From the NCBI RefSeq assembly GCF_014696225.1, contig NZ_JACJPV010000019.1, forward strand, positions 1-64,000: a stretch of 64,000 nucleotides of DNA, given 5' to 3'. Position numbers and translations under genes: made by a program. This stretch comes from Anabaena sp. FACHB-1237. Its GTDB lineage: Bacteria > Cyanobacteriota > Cyanobacteriia > Cyanobacteriales > Nostocaceae. Numbering within the stretch: position 1 is the stretch's first letter; every line of letters begins with the position of its first letter. The notes below the pieces were generated by a model. It saw nothing but the letters and a program-made list of their open reading frames with translations. It had not been told where the DNA came from and searched no databases. Shown piece after piece: positions 27,431-36,620 of the stretch.

Positions 27431-28252
27431 ATGGGGAATATTCGCGTTATTGGTCCACGTAGTTCTGGTAAAACCACTTATTTAGCCGCTTTAGCTTATC
27501 AACCAGCGAGAAATCATCATCAAAATCAAAACTTTCAAGTTCATACTCTTAATGATGATACAAAACAGTTAGCAGAAAAAGCGGAAAATATTATCATGGA
27601 GGGTGCATCATTAGAACCTACTAATAATTACGTTACAACCATTGATGATTTACGAGTTTATTCATTTCAAATAGAAGTTAAAAAAGGTTTTTCTCAAGAC
27701 AAAATTAACCTGGTTGTGAGAGACTATCCAGGTGAAATATTTGAGGAATTAGAACATGGTTCATCTAACCCATTACATCAAGAATTTATGGATGAATGTT
27801 TAGCCAAAGATGTGACTGGTTGTTTAATATTATTAACTGAGTGGAAACAAGGTACTGATAGGACTTATAGCCGAGTTTTAAAACGTTTTATTGACCAAAT
27901 GGATAAACATGAACGTTCTCAAGATTTACGTTTAGCTGTGGTGATGAGTAAATGTGAAAGAGGAGAATTATGGCCGGGTAGGTTAGATCCAGAAATTGAT
28001 TTGTTTGATGTCCATTTACCAGAAACAAAAAAGACTTTACAAGATGCAATTCCTAGTAAAAATCTGAACTTTTATGCTTTATCCACCTTTGGTGTTTTAG
28101 GTCGTAATAACCCTCGTCCTAACCGTGTAGAGGAAATGGGAGCAGATGGCAAAAATTCATTTTTAAGAGAAACAAACCGATGGCGACCCTACGGTTTAAT
28201 TTCCCCTCTCTATTGGTTAAGTACAGGTAAAAGGATAAAATATGAAAGTTAG
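27431..28252 (+). CDS. P-loop (TRAFAC-like) GTPase, paralogue 2
   Basis: This 273-residue protein has the P-loop VIGPRSSGKTTYLAALAY at residues 5-22, G3 VVRDYPGEIFEELEH, and a G4-position motif VVMSKCERGELW in which SKCE replaces NKxD. The C-terminal FGVLGRNNPRPNR and RWRPYGLISPLYWLSTG are shared with paralogue 3. Such G4 drift also occurs in divergent TRAFAC 'double-GTPase' conflict proteins, so nucleotide specificity is uncertain. It overlaps the next gene by 11 bases. The leader AATAGGATAGAAAAATATG gives AGGA nine bases before the ATG. Confidence 0.78.
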   Translation: MGNIRVIGPRSSGKTTYLAALAYQPARNHHQNQNFQVHTLNDDTKQLAEKAENIIMEGASLEPTNNYVTTIDDLRVYSFQIEVKKGFSQDKINLVVRDYPGEIFEELEHGSSNPLHQEFMDECLAKDVTGCLILLTEWKQGTDRTYSRVLKRFIDQMDKHERSQDLRLAVVMSKCERGELWPGRLDPEIDLFDVHLPETKKTLQDAIPSKNLNFYALSTFGVLGRNNPRPNRVEEMGADGKNSFLRETNRWRPYGLISPLYWLSTGKRIKYES

Positions 28253-29144
28253 TACCTTAGCAAATAAGAAAGAACCGTTACAAAGTAGTGCAGTGGTGCG
28301 CGTGATAGGCGATCGCGGTTCTGGAAAAACAGCCTATATGGCTTCCTTAGCACGGTGGCCTAATGCTGATCCAAACGGAGCAGTAAAAACTGTCATTCCT
28401 GTGGGAGATGCTGCAAAATATTTAGTGGAACAAGCACAAAATATATTAGAACAGGGGTTACAATTACCACAAACTGGCTTAAACGCTAATCCAGATGAGG
28501 TTAAAGATTATACATTACAAATTACCATTACTAGACAATTTTCGTGGAAAAATCTGATAAATAGCCTGACCTCACCATTATTAAACTTAAACGTTAGTTG
28601 TAAAGATTACGGCGGAGAGTTTTTTATTGATCTATTGCAACAAGCTGGTAAAAAAATCTTACAAGATTATATGGAAGATTGTTCCCAATCTACAGGTATA
28701 ATGTTGTTAATAGATGGTACTAGCAGAAGGAAGGATCAAGAATATGCAGTAGCTTTAGATCGGTTTTTTGCTGCCCTTGATCGTACAGATGTTAATGTAG
28801 GGAAAAGAAGAATTGCTTTAGTTTTAACCAAGTGTGAACAATCTGACCTGTGGGTAAATCGTCATAAACCCGATTTTATCGCTCCCGCAGCTTTTCCCCA
28901 GGTATGTAAAAAATTATCTACTTGGCAACAAATGGGAGGAGGTGACGTAAATTACTTTACTGCTTCCGCTTTTGGAATGTTAGGTACTAAATATCCTGAA
29001 CCTAATATTACCTTATTAACTCGTGGCCGTGATGGAGTAACAGCAGTGATCAAAAACCCCAAAAGCTGGCGGCCATTTGGTTTAGTTGCTCCCATATATT
29101 GGTTATGTACAGGCGATCGCCATAAACTATTAGAGAATGGTTAA
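28242..29144 (+). CDS. P-loop (TRAFAC-like) GTPase, paralogue 3
   Basis: This 300-residue protein has the P-loop VIGDRGSGKTAYMASLARWP at about 21-40, a G3-position CKDYGGEFFIDLLQ and a G4-position VLTKCEQSDLWVN. The same C-terminal pattern as paralogue 2 is present: FGMLGTKYPEPN and SWRPFGLVAPIYWLCTG. It overlaps paralogue 2 by 11 bases and is followed after 17 bases by the 707-residue gene, so all form one operon. The paired GTPases could form heterodimers or stacked switches; this is inference. The HIP1 octamer overlaps the Walker A codons. Confidence 0.78.
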   Translation: MKVSTLANKKEPLQSSAVVRVIGDRGSGKTAYMASLARWPNADPNGAVKTVIPVGDAAKYLVEQAQNILEQGLQLPQTGLNANPDEVKDYTLQITITRQFSWKNLINSLTSPLLNLNVSCKDYGGEFFIDLLQQAGKKILQDYMEDCSQSTGIMLLIDGTSRRKDQEYAVALDRFFAALDRTDVNVGKRRIALVLTKCEQSDLWVNRHKPDFIAPAAFPQVCKKLSTWQQMGGGDVNYFTASAFGMLGTKYPEPNITLLTRGRDGVTAVIKNPKSWRPFGLVAPIYWLCTGDRHKLLENG

Positions 29145-29161
29145 TTATCAGGAATAAAGCT

Positions 29162-31285
29162 ATGAATCAATTAAATCGATCTACCATAGAAATTCACGAA
29201 TTTAGTACAGGTATTAGACCACAGGCAATAGCTACGGGTGCTTGGGTATCATTAGGCTTCACTGGACAATATATGAATAATACTATTGATCCGATTCCTG
29301 AAGTTGTAGAGCGTTCTATTGCTAACCGTGAATTTGCGGTAGCTGAAGGTGCTTCTAGTGACCAACCCGCAATTATTGGCCGGGTAGTAGGAACAGGTGA
29401 TGATACTTGGTCTGTAGTAGCAATAGTTACTAAGGGAAGGGATGAAAAAGGACGTGGTGCTTCCATGTATCGTTTTTTTCTCACTCAGGGAAGGGAAAAA
29501 GACGGGTTTCAAAATTTACGGTTAATATTAACTTGGTGGGAAAATCAAGAAAGACCAATATTTCATCCTTTTGATATTCAAGAAGTAGATAAACCTCATA
29601 TATGTGATGTTGAGGAAATTTCGGCTAAATTTCATCAAGTATCACAAGAAGCTGTAGCAATTCCTGTTAATATTAATGAACCAATATTACTCACACCACA
29701 ACAGGAATACGACTTACAAACCATCAATGTTTTAGCATTGAAAAAATATAATACTAATGTGAAATATGATAATTATCAACCTTTTTCTTGGGCGTATAAT
29801 GTAGAAGCATTAGAAAAACCAGAGCGTTTTTTAGTAATTCATGCTGCTTCAGAAAAAGCCTATCAATTATTAGAAAGAGCGATTAATAAAGCACCAAGAT
29901 TATTAATATCTTCGGCTGTTACAGATGAGGAAGCTATTAAGTCAGCGATACGCGGTTTAACAACTAATTCTCAAATTAAACCAGATAATGTAAAAGTGAT
30001 AGTAGAGGCTTTACAAAATAATCAACTTACTTCAGACTATTGGCATAGTTTATTTGATGCACAGGGAGCAACAACGGCAATTAGTCAAAAAATTTATAGT
30101 CCACAAATGGTAAGATTGATTACTTTGAGGGCGATCGTAATTCCAGATACAATGTTAGAATTTTTGAGTTTTTTAAATATTAAACCTGGTCAAAAACCTG
30201 ACGAAAATCAAGCTATTTCTTTAGAATTTCAAAAGGCTATTCGGCGTGATTTACCTAAAGATAAACTGGCAAATAGTATTAAATCTTTGTTACCGGAATT
30301 GTTAAAGAAATCGTCAAAAATTACGCCAGAAGGTGTTAAATGGTTATTGGTAAGTAATGATAGTGTTTGGGCATCTGGATGTAAACAATTTATTGAAGAT
30401 ATTGTAGCTGATTTGCAGTTAATTTTCAGTCATTTAAAACATAATACTCCTCCTTCATCTGAGTTATATAAATGTCCTCCTAAAACTTGGGAAATTTTAA
30501 TCAAAAATCGCAAATATATCTACTCAAAATCATATAGTATTAAGCAAGAAGAATACAGTTCTTTTGCTAAGTTATTTGAGAGTTTGGAATACTATTCACT
30601 TGCTGCTTATTTTTATCAAGTTAGTGAAGGTATAGTACCTAAAGATGTATTTGAGGGACTTCCACATAGACGTAATTCTCCTGTGGAAATTTTAGGTTTG
30701 TGTATTGAAAGAGAAACCACTTTTTTTGAAAGTATTATTATTTTTTTATTACAGGAGTATATTGTGCCAATTCAATTTGTTATTACCTTATCAATTTTCC
30801 TCTCACTTTTGTCTTTTACAGGTGGTGTACTGGTAGGTAGATTAAATAATCCAAAGATTGCAGAAACAGTCGTATCATCATCACCAACAAATACAAATGG
30901 TGATCAAACTGAAATAACTAATGAATTAAAATCAAAAGCAAGTAACGAGTTCCAAAAAACCCAGGACGCAATTAATGAAATTATCAACAATATCAAGAAG
31001 GCAAAAAAGAATGCACAACAAAGTGAAATTATAAAACAGATTATAGAGGTTCTAAAGTTACCAGAAAATTTTGAATATGACACAACACAGTACGCAGGAC
31101 AAAAAAGAAATGAATTTATAGAAGCAATATATAAATATCAACAAAACAATGGTTTTAACAACTGCGACGGAATTATTTCACCAAAAGGAGAAACAGCTAC
31201 AAAATTAGAACAAGATGTAACTAAAAAAATACAAGATGTAACTAAAAAAACAAAAGCAAATCCTAAACGAATAAACAACCCATGA
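29162..31285 (+). CDS. GTPase-associated membrane protein with peptidoglycan-binding-like end
   Basis: This 707-residue protein begins with a soluble domain (STIEIHEFSTGIRPQAIATG, FAVAEGASSDQPAIIGRVVG and GRGASMYRFFLTQG) that resembles the N-domain of 'GTPase-associated protein 1' types found beside TRAFAC GTPases. A helical middle (200-520) and one membrane segment (about 545-570, FVITLSIFLSLLSFTGGVLV) follow. Then comes a coiled coil and a short PG_binding-like unit (FIEAIYKYQQNNGF ... GIISPKGETATKLE). It shares an ATGA overlap with the next gene. The GAP1 link is recognition from memory and needs a profile search. It likely tethers the GTPases to the membrane. Confidence 0.6.
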   Translation: MNQLNRSTIEIHEFSTGIRPQAIATGAWVSLGFTGQYMNNTIDPIPEVVERSIANREFAVAEGASSDQPAIIGRVVGTGDDTWSVVAIVTKGRDEKGRGASMYRFFLTQGREKDGFQNLRLILTWWENQERPIFHPFDIQEVDKPHICDVEEISAKFHQVSQEAVAIPVNINEPILLTPQQEYDLQTINVLALKKYNTNVKYDNYQPFSWAYNVEALEKPERFLVIHAASEKAYQLLERAINKAPRLLISSAVTDEEAIKSAIRGLTTNSQIKPDNVKVIVEALQNNQLTSDYWHSLFDAQGATTAISQKIYSPQMVRLITLRAIVIPDTMLEFLSFLNIKPGQKPDENQAISLEFQKAIRRDLPKDKLANSIKSLLPELLKKSSKITPEGVKWLLVSNDSVWASGCKQFIEDIVADLQLIFSHLKHNTPPSSELYKCPPKTWEILIKNRKYIYSKSYSIKQEEYSSFAKLFESLEYYSLAAYFYQVSEGIVPKDVFEGLPHRRNSPVEILGLCIERETTFFESIIIFLLQEYIVPIQFVITLSIFLSLLSFTGGVLVGRLNNPKIAETVVSSSPTNTNGDQTEITNELKSKASNEFQKTQDAINEIINNIKKAKKNAQQSEIIKQIIEVLKLPENFEYDTTQYAGQKRNEFIEAIYKYQQNNGFNNCDGIISPKGETATKLEQDVTKKIQDVTKKTKANPKRINNP

Positions 31286-32433
31286 GAATCTACCTTTACA
31301 TCCTAGCAGGAATCACATCAGCTTTAATAGGCTGGAACATCGGGCAATTTTTCCTCACCGATATAGGACTATTCAAAGAATATCCAGAAATCACCTTATT
31401 TCCTTGTATAGCCATTGCCCTAGCTTGTGGAATGGTCATCAACGAAATATTTATTAGCAACCCCACAAGGCCAAAACTCAGCTTGAGAATAGCCAAAACA
31501 CCCCTATTAATTGCCCTGGGTTTAGGCACATTAGCTGGGTTAATTTCAGGAGTCATATCTCAAATATTATTCCTGCCACAAATTCACTTTCCTGCCCCTA
31601 TAGTTAGAATCATTGGTTGGCTATTAATAGGCGTTTCTGTGGGGCTTGCAGAAGGCTTAACTTGGCGCTGGCATAGTATGGAAGCAGGTGATCCCAAACG
31701 CTTTTGGCACAGATTTAAAATTAGTGTATTTGGTGCTAGTACAGCTAGTTTATTTGCTGCGGCAATATTTGAAATTATCCGCACCATAGGAGAAGTAACA
31801 TCAGATTTTAAAGGAATTGAAGACCCTTTAGGATTTTCCATTTTAGGTTTATTACTAGGTTTAACATTTAGTATTACCAACTCTCCCAGTTATTTAGGTG
31901 CTTTAAGGGCTGGTACTGGCTTTGAATACACAGGAGAAAATTATGCAGATTTTGACCCTAACGCCCCAATTTCTAATCAAAAAATTCCCTGTATTGATAA
32001 ATCAATTCTCCGATTTGTTAATGATGGCAATGCTTATGAAATTGAAGAAGGTTTATCAATTCAATTACCCAGTAATGGTATAATTAGAATAGGTTCTTCT
32101 GTGCAAAAATCAAATATTTATATTCCTGATTTACCCCTTCATGTAGCTGATTTAGTCATCGAAAAACGTGATGCTATCTTAACTCCTAACCCAGTGGCTT
32201 ATAAGTTCATTGAAGTTAATGGTCAAAGATTGACTTCTCGTGATAGTATTCGCCTCAAACATAATTACGTATTAACCTTTTATCCAGATCCAACAACTCA
32301 AAATACAACTACCAATGTCACAACTACTCAACTCAAAACTCAAAATGTTAATCAAACCCAACAACCGCAACAAAGACCCCAAAAAATCTACCGCTTTGTT
32401 TACTATAATCGCTTCCTTGACCCCCAGGCTTAG
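31282..32433 (+). CDS. Polytopic membrane protein with C-terminal FHA-like domain
   Basis: This 383-residue protein has about six to seven membrane segments in residues 1-200 (YILAGITSALIGWNIGQFF; LLIALGLGTLAGLISGVISQ; IIGWLLIGVSVGLAEGLTW). The soluble tail (about 245-345) reads like an FHA fold: EEGLSIQLPSNGIIRIGSSV, NIYIPDLPLHVADLVIEKRD and IEVNGQRLTSRDSIRLKHNY. The canonical FHA S-x-x-H is not evident (LPLHVADL), so phospho-Thr binding may be changed. A Gln/Thr-rich end follows. ATGA-coupled to the preceding gene. It probably positions the FHA-like tail on the cytosolic side. Confidence 0.7.
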   Translation: MRIYLYILAGITSALIGWNIGQFFLTDIGLFKEYPEITLFPCIAIALACGMVINEIFISNPTRPKLSLRIAKTPLLIALGLGTLAGLISGVISQILFLPQIHFPAPIVRIIGWLLIGVSVGLAEGLTWRWHSMEAGDPKRFWHRFKISVFGASTASLFAAAIFEIIRTIGEVTSDFKGIEDPLGFSILGLLLGLTFSITNSPSYLGALRAGTGFEYTGENYADFDPNAPISNQKIPCIDKSILRFVNDGNAYEIEEGLSIQLPSNGIIRIGSSVQKSNIYIPDLPLHVADLVIEKRDAILTPNPVAYKFIEVNGQRLTSRDSIRLKHNYVLTFYPDPTTQNTTTNVTTTQLKTQNVNQTQQPQQRPQKIYRFVYYNRFLDPQA

Positions 32434-33682
32434 TTGGAGACTCATTTTATCATTTTTGATGATTACTGGCTTGATTTCGCCTATTTTTGCCCAAACAAAT
32501 TCAGCAACAAAATTAGCGGAAATAGTGGGAAATCCTGAAGTTAATGATGATAAAATCACTGTGAGAATGAAAATTAAAAATAAAGATGAAAGACCTATAA
32601 TGGGTTTACAAGATACAGATTTCAAATTATTTGTAAATGACAAAGAACTGTCATTTAAAAGTCAAGATTGGAAAAGTCCCGATGAAAGTGTACCACCTCC
32701 AGCGTGGATTGTCGTATTATTAGATTTTAGTGGTAGTATGAATAAACCAGACAGTCTAGGAGGTAAAAAAATTACTGGTGCAATTAACGCTATTCGCAGC
32801 TTTAGAAAAATTTCCAGTGAGAGAGGAGGAAGCACTAATATTGCGATAGTTCCCTTTGGAAAATCTGGTCCTAATTGTGAAGGTTATACAGTCAATAAAG
32901 ATACTCTTGATAAATTCTTTTTAGCAAATGACTTTAAATTACAAAATTCCCTGGACTATTTAGCAAGTATCAAACCTTGTGCTTCTACCGATTTATATCA
33001 ACCCTTAACTCAAGCAGTGAGGTTTTTAGGAAATACTAAAGATCCTCGTTTTTATCCAAAGGATAATTTTCTTAATACTCAACCCAGACTGGCAATTATT
33101 TTGCTATCAGACGGTTATCATAATGCGTCTAATGAAGCAGAAGATTTTGCCACTCTTAGTACTTTATTAAAACGCAATACTAATATTACTGTACATACTT
33201 TGGGTTATGGTTTAACACCACAAGAATTAGGAAGAAAATATAAGTTGGGTAGGCCAGCAGCTCGTCAGGATATTGGTACAGGAAATAAAAAAGTTCCTGA
33301 AGATGAATTTGTAGATCAAAAAAGGTTAGCAGAAATTGCCAAATTAACAGGAGGAATTGCCGAATTTTCAGGAAATGCGGAAGCTATTGCAGAAAATTTG
33401 AAATTATTTATGAATGCTTTATTAGGAGAGTATGAAATTAGTTATATTCAACCTAATGCGGAACGTGGTTCTCAACACAATGTCAGAGTACAAGTGAAGA
33501 CTCCCATAGGTTTATTAAAGTCAGAAAAAAAGAGTTATAGAATCAGAGGTATTGGGCGATCTTTACCCTTAGAAAATCGCTTAATTATGATTTTTTGCAT
33601 CCTCTTCTTAACAGGAATTGGTGGAGTATTACCCTTTTATTACTGGGGTAAATATTTAAAACAAGAAGCATTTAGGGATTAA
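32417..33682 (+). CDS. Exported vWA-domain protein with C-terminal membrane anchor
   Basis: This protein of about 421 residues has a signal-like N-terminus (RLSWRLILSFLMITGLISPI then FAQTNS) and a small beta domain (KITVRMKIKNKDERPIMGLQ). A von Willebrand A domain has the MIDAS motif VVLLDFSGSMNKPD and later LAIILLSDGYHN, and the C-terminal helix is LIMIFCILFLTGIGGVLPFY. It should face the periplasm. The start is uncertain: I choose TTG 32417 because it gives a clean signal peptide and only a 17-base overlap with the previous gene. ATG at 32345 or 32459 are alternatives. Metal-dependent binding to the neighbouring lipoproteins is plausible. Confidence 0.72.
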   Translation: MTPRLSWRLILSFLMITGLISPIFAQTNSATKLAEIVGNPEVNDDKITVRMKIKNKDERPIMGLQDTDFKLFVNDKELSFKSQDWKSPDESVPPPAWIVVLLDFSGSMNKPDSLGGKKITGAINAIRSFRKISSERGGSTNIAIVPFGKSGPNCEGYTVNKDTLDKFFLANDFKLQNSLDYLASIKPCASTDLYQPLTQAVRFLGNTKDPRFYPKDNFLNTQPRLAIILLSDGYHNASNEAEDFATLSTLLKRNTNITVHTLGYGLTPQELGRKYKLGRPAARQDIGTGNKKVPEDEFVDQKRLAEIAKLTGGIAEFSGNAEAIAENLKLFMNALLGEYEISYIQPNAERGSQHNVRVQVKTPIGLLKSEKKSYRIRGIGRSLPLENRLIMIFCILFLTGIGGVLPFYYWGKYLKQEAFRD

Positions 33683-33701
33683 TTATAGATAGAGGTTAAA
33701 T

Positions 33702-34733
33702 ATGATGAATAATTTGATGAAAAATCACAGTGTAAATAATATCTCACTAATACCAATTATCTCAATTATCTTATTAATGGGAGGCTGTAACTATATACCA
33801 CAGACTAATTCTTCTTGTACAAGTCAACCTACTGGTTCATTAGATAGTAAAAACGTGAAAAATATTCAACTTTCATCTCAAGTTATCACAGAAACAGGAC
33901 AAGTAAGTACAAATCAATATGTCGGATATACATTTACAGCTAAACCTGGGGATAAGTTAAATTACCAAACTCAGGATAATATTTGTATTTGGGTTTATGC
34001 ACCTAATAATCAATTAATTACCACTAAAGATTTATCACAAACAGGTAAATATATTATTCAAGTTTCTGCACTACAAGGAGTTACTACATTTTCCCTAGCA
34101 ATGAATATAGAAAATCAAATAAATGCAACAAAAATAACTCGTTCTGTATCATCAACTCCTCCTGTATTATCTTCTGTAAAATCTCAAGATAATAAAGACA
34201 TGAATATAGAAAATCAAATAAATGCAACAAAAATAACTCGTCCTGTATCATCAACTCCTCCTGTATTATCTTCTGTAAAATCTCAAGATAATAAAGACAC
34301 AGATACAGAAGAAACTAAAAATAATTCTGTAGATAAATCTGAGAAAGTTGATAATAATAACAATCAAACTGATACTAATAGTGATAGTACTAATAGTGAT
34401 AGAATTTCTCCAGTACAAGCCGTACAAAACTACTATAATAATCTTAATAAATCTGATTATGAAAATGCTTGGAATATTCTAAGTTACAGAATGCAAACAG
34501 ATACAGAAGCTCATCCTAATGGATATGATTCATATTTAGAATGGTGGAAACAAGTGGATAATATAGATACTCGATTATTAAGAACTAAAAATAATGGAGA
34601 TAATGCTACAGTTACCATTAGATGTAAATACACTTTAGCTTCTGGGAGAAAAATTAGTTCAAGAGTTAAATATTACCTCATTTGGAATAGTGACAATAAC
34701 AACTGGAAAATCAATCATGTAGAACGTATTTAA
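33702..34733 (+). CDS. Lipoprotein 1 with PPC-like and NTF2-like domains
   Basis: This 343-residue protein has a lipobox (ISIILLMGGC), then a PPC-like beta domain (GSLDSKNVKNIQLSSQ, YVGYTFTAKPGDKLNYQTQD, ICIWVYAPNNQ and GKYIIQVSALQG). A low-complexity linker and a C-terminal NTF2-like domain (AVQNYYNNLNKSDYENAWNI and WKINHVERI) follow. The linker carries a 33-residue exact tandem duplication (34101-34298). It has paralogues in the next two genes. Such N-terminal plus NTF2-like pairs also occur as the extracellular parts of some cyanobacterial kinases. It likely sits on the periplasmic membrane face. Confidence 0.72.
   Translation: MMNNLMKNHSVNNISLIPIISIILLMGGCNYIPQTNSSCTSQPTGSLDSKNVKNIQLSSQVITETGQVSTNQYVGYTFTAKPGDKLNYQTQDNICIWVYAPNNQLITTKDLSQTGKYIIQVSALQGVTTFSLAMNIENQINATKITRSVSSTPPVLSSVKSQDNKDMNIENQINATKITRPVSSTPPVLSSVKSQDNKDTDTEETKNNSVDKSEKVDNNNNQTDTNSDSTNSDRISPVQAVQNYYNNLNKSDYENAWNILSYRMQTDTEAHPNGYDSYLEWWKQVDNIDTRLLRTKNNGDNATVTIRCKYTLASGRKISSRVKYYLIWNSDNNNWKINHVERI
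34101..34298 (+). repeat. Two 99-bp in-frame tandem repeats in lipoprotein 1
   Basis: Units 34101-34199 and 34200-34298 encode MNIENQINATKITR, Ser or Pro, then VSSTPPVLSSVKSQDNKD. They differ by essentially one codon (Ser vs Pro), so the duplication is recent. Confidence 0.9.
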
Positions 34734-34737
34734 TTAA

Positions 34738-34811
34738 GTATTAAATCAAGTAATTAAATCAAGTAATTAAATCAAGTAATTAAATCAAGTAATTAAATCA
34801 AGTAATTAAAT
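34738..34811. repeat. 13-bp tandem repeat between lipoprotein genes 1 and 2
   Basis: About five copies of the unit TAATTAAATCAAG lie in the 99-base gap. There is no coding sense. The region may vary in copy number between strains. Confidence 0.85.
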
Positions 34812-34832
34812 TAAACTTCATGGTTAAATAGT

Positions 34833-35696
34833 ATGATAATAAAAATCAGAAAAATATTATGTATAGGAATACTAATCAATATGTTAATTAGCGGATGTAT
34901 TCCAAACAATTCTACTAGTAAATGTCCAGATAAACCAGTAGGTTCATTAGATAGTAAAAATGTGAAAAATATTCAACTTTCATCTCAAATTACCACAGAA
35001 ACAGGACAAGTAAGACAAGATAAATATGTAGGATATACATTTACCGCAAATGCTGGACAAAAATTAACTTATCAAACTAATGATGATATTTGTATTTGGG
35101 TTTATGCACCAAATAATGATATTATTAATAGTAAAGATTTGTCACAAACTGGTAAATATACTATTCAAATTGCTGCACCTCAAGGAGTGAGAAATTTTGA
35201 ATTTAAGTTAGGTTTAGATATTATTCAACCATTAGCTAGTAATGCAGAAATACCCAAACCAATAAGGAAAACTAAACCAGAAATAACTACAGAACCAACA
35301 CCAGAAACCACTACAGAACCAACCCCAAAAATAACTACAGAACCAACCCCAGAAATAACTACAGAAAATAGAATAGAACCTGAAAAATTTGTGAGAGATC
35401 ATTATATATCATTAAATAACCGAGAATACAATCAAACATGGCATAATCTTTCTCAAAGGTTTCAAAATGAAGTCGGTAGTTATTCTCAATATGAAGAATG
35501 GTGGAATAAAGTTAGAGAAATTAGAATTGGTAATATCACAAGTATCAAACAAAGTAAAAATACAGCTATAGTAGATGCTGATTTATGGTATTTTATGAAT
35601 GATGGTAAAGATTTTAAAGATACTAATAATCGTATTTATTTAATTTGGAGTTATGATAGTAAAACTTGGTTATTTTATCGCAAATCACCAGCTTAA
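34833..35696 (+). CDS. Lipoprotein 2 with PPC-like and NTF2-like domains
   Basis: This 287-residue paralogue of lipoprotein 1 has lipobox NMLISGCIPN, GSLDSKNVKNIQLSSQITTE, YVGYTFTANAGQKLTYQTND, ICIWVYAPNNDI and GKYTIQIAAPQG. A repetitive linker follows (TTEPTPE/K units three to four times), then an NTF2-like domain (EKFVRDHYISLNNREYNQTW ... YLIWSYDSKTWLFY). Its N-terminal codons are almost identical at DNA level to those of lipoprotein 1 while the rest has diverged, suggesting gene conversion or recent duplication. The linker probably sets distance from the membrane. Confidence 0.72.
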   Translation: MIIKIRKILCIGILINMLISGCIPNNSTSKCPDKPVGSLDSKNVKNIQLSSQITTETGQVRQDKYVGYTFTANAGQKLTYQTNDDICIWVYAPNNDIINSKDLSQTGKYTIQIAAPQGVRNFEFKLGLDIIQPLASNAEIPKPIRKTKPEITTEPTPETTTEPTPKITTEPTPEITTENRIEPEKFVRDHYISLNNREYNQTWHNLSQRFQNEVGSYSQYEEWWNKVREIRIGNITSIKQSKNTAIVDADLWYFMNDGKDFKDTNNRIYLIWSYDSKTWLFYRKSPA

Positions 35697-35750
35697 TTAT
35701 AAGATTTATTAAAAATTTAGTTTAAAGATCATCAAACAACAGAAAATAAA

Positions 35751-36581
35751 ATGAAAAAAATCTCCTCTTTCTCACTTTTATTAACTATGACTACAGCATC
35801 TACTATTCTATATGGATGTAATAGTTCTGAGACTTCATCCCAAAAATCATCATCTGCAATTAACTCTATCATTAAACCTGCAACTTGTCCAAAACAACCT
35901 AATATCGCTTTACAAGCAAAAAATGTGGAAGAAATTACCCTTAGTGATACAATATTAAATAAATCAGGTAATGTGAGTGATAATCAAGCTATTGGTTATA
36001 AATTTACTGCCCAAAAAGGAGAAAGAATAAGTTTATCTACAAGTAATAGTAATATTTGTATATGGGTTTATAGTCCTGATAATCAAATTATCTCAGGAGG
36101 GAAATTACCAACCACAGGAAAATATATTATGCAAATTTCTGCATTACAAGGACAACAAAATTTTGATATACAATTACAATTATTAGATATTGTTTTAACA
36201 CAAGATATGGCTTTAAATATCGTGCAAAAATGGTACAGTGCTAAACCTAAAATATTTGCACCTCCCTTTGATACTAGTCTTGCGGAAGGCATAACTACAG
36301 GTAATTTCTATCAAAATTTAATTAGTGATGAAGGTTCAGTCGCTTGGTTAAAAAAGTATGATAGTTATTATGAATATAAAGAATCTAAAATAGTGCAAGT
36401 GAGGAATTTTAGAAGTAATGAAGATTCGGGTTTGATTAATGTTCAAGTGGTAGAAGAACTTTATCTTCATGGACCAAAAGGAATTGATCAAAAAAATTCA
36501 GGAAGATTTATAATCAATGGTACATATTATTTTATCAGAGATAATGGAGTATGGAAAATTAGTGATGTTAAAAAAATATAA
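35751..36581 (+). CDS. Lipoprotein 3 of the same family, more diverged
   Basis: This 276-residue protein has lipobox STILYGCNSS, then CPKQPNIALQAKNVEEITLS, IGYKFTAQKGERISLSTSNS, ICIWVYSPDNQI and GKYIMQISALQGQQ. These match the N-domain of lipoproteins 1 and 2. The C-terminal half (ALNIVQKWYSAKPKIFAPPF ... FIINGTYYFIRDNGVWKISD) is a longer NTF2-like form resembling the IMS/ARC6-like tail of cyanobacterial proteins. No long linker is present. It is the oldest-looking copy of the three. Spacing and direction put it in the same operon. Confidence 0.7.
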   Translation: MKKISSFSLLLTMTTASTILYGCNSSETSSQKSSSAINSIIKPATCPKQPNIALQAKNVEEITLSDTILNKSGNVSDNQAIGYKFTAQKGERISLSTSNSNICIWVYSPDNQIISGGKLPTTGKYIMQISALQGQQNFDIQLQLLDIVLTQDMALNIVQKWYSAKPKIFAPPFDTSLAEGITTGNFYQNLISDEGSVAWLKKYDSYYEYKESKIVQVRNFRSNEDSGLINVQVVEELYLHGPKGIDQKNSGRFIINGTYYFIRDNGVWKISDVKKI

Positions 36582-36620
36582 AACTTATTAAAATTTATGG
36601 TAAAATCATGAGGTGCAATT

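Noticed and set aside
34738-34811. Short tandem repeats that could be a CRISPR array
   Set aside because: The unit is 13 bp with no spacers. The 26-bp repeat at 52768 also has no spacers. Neither is CRISPR.
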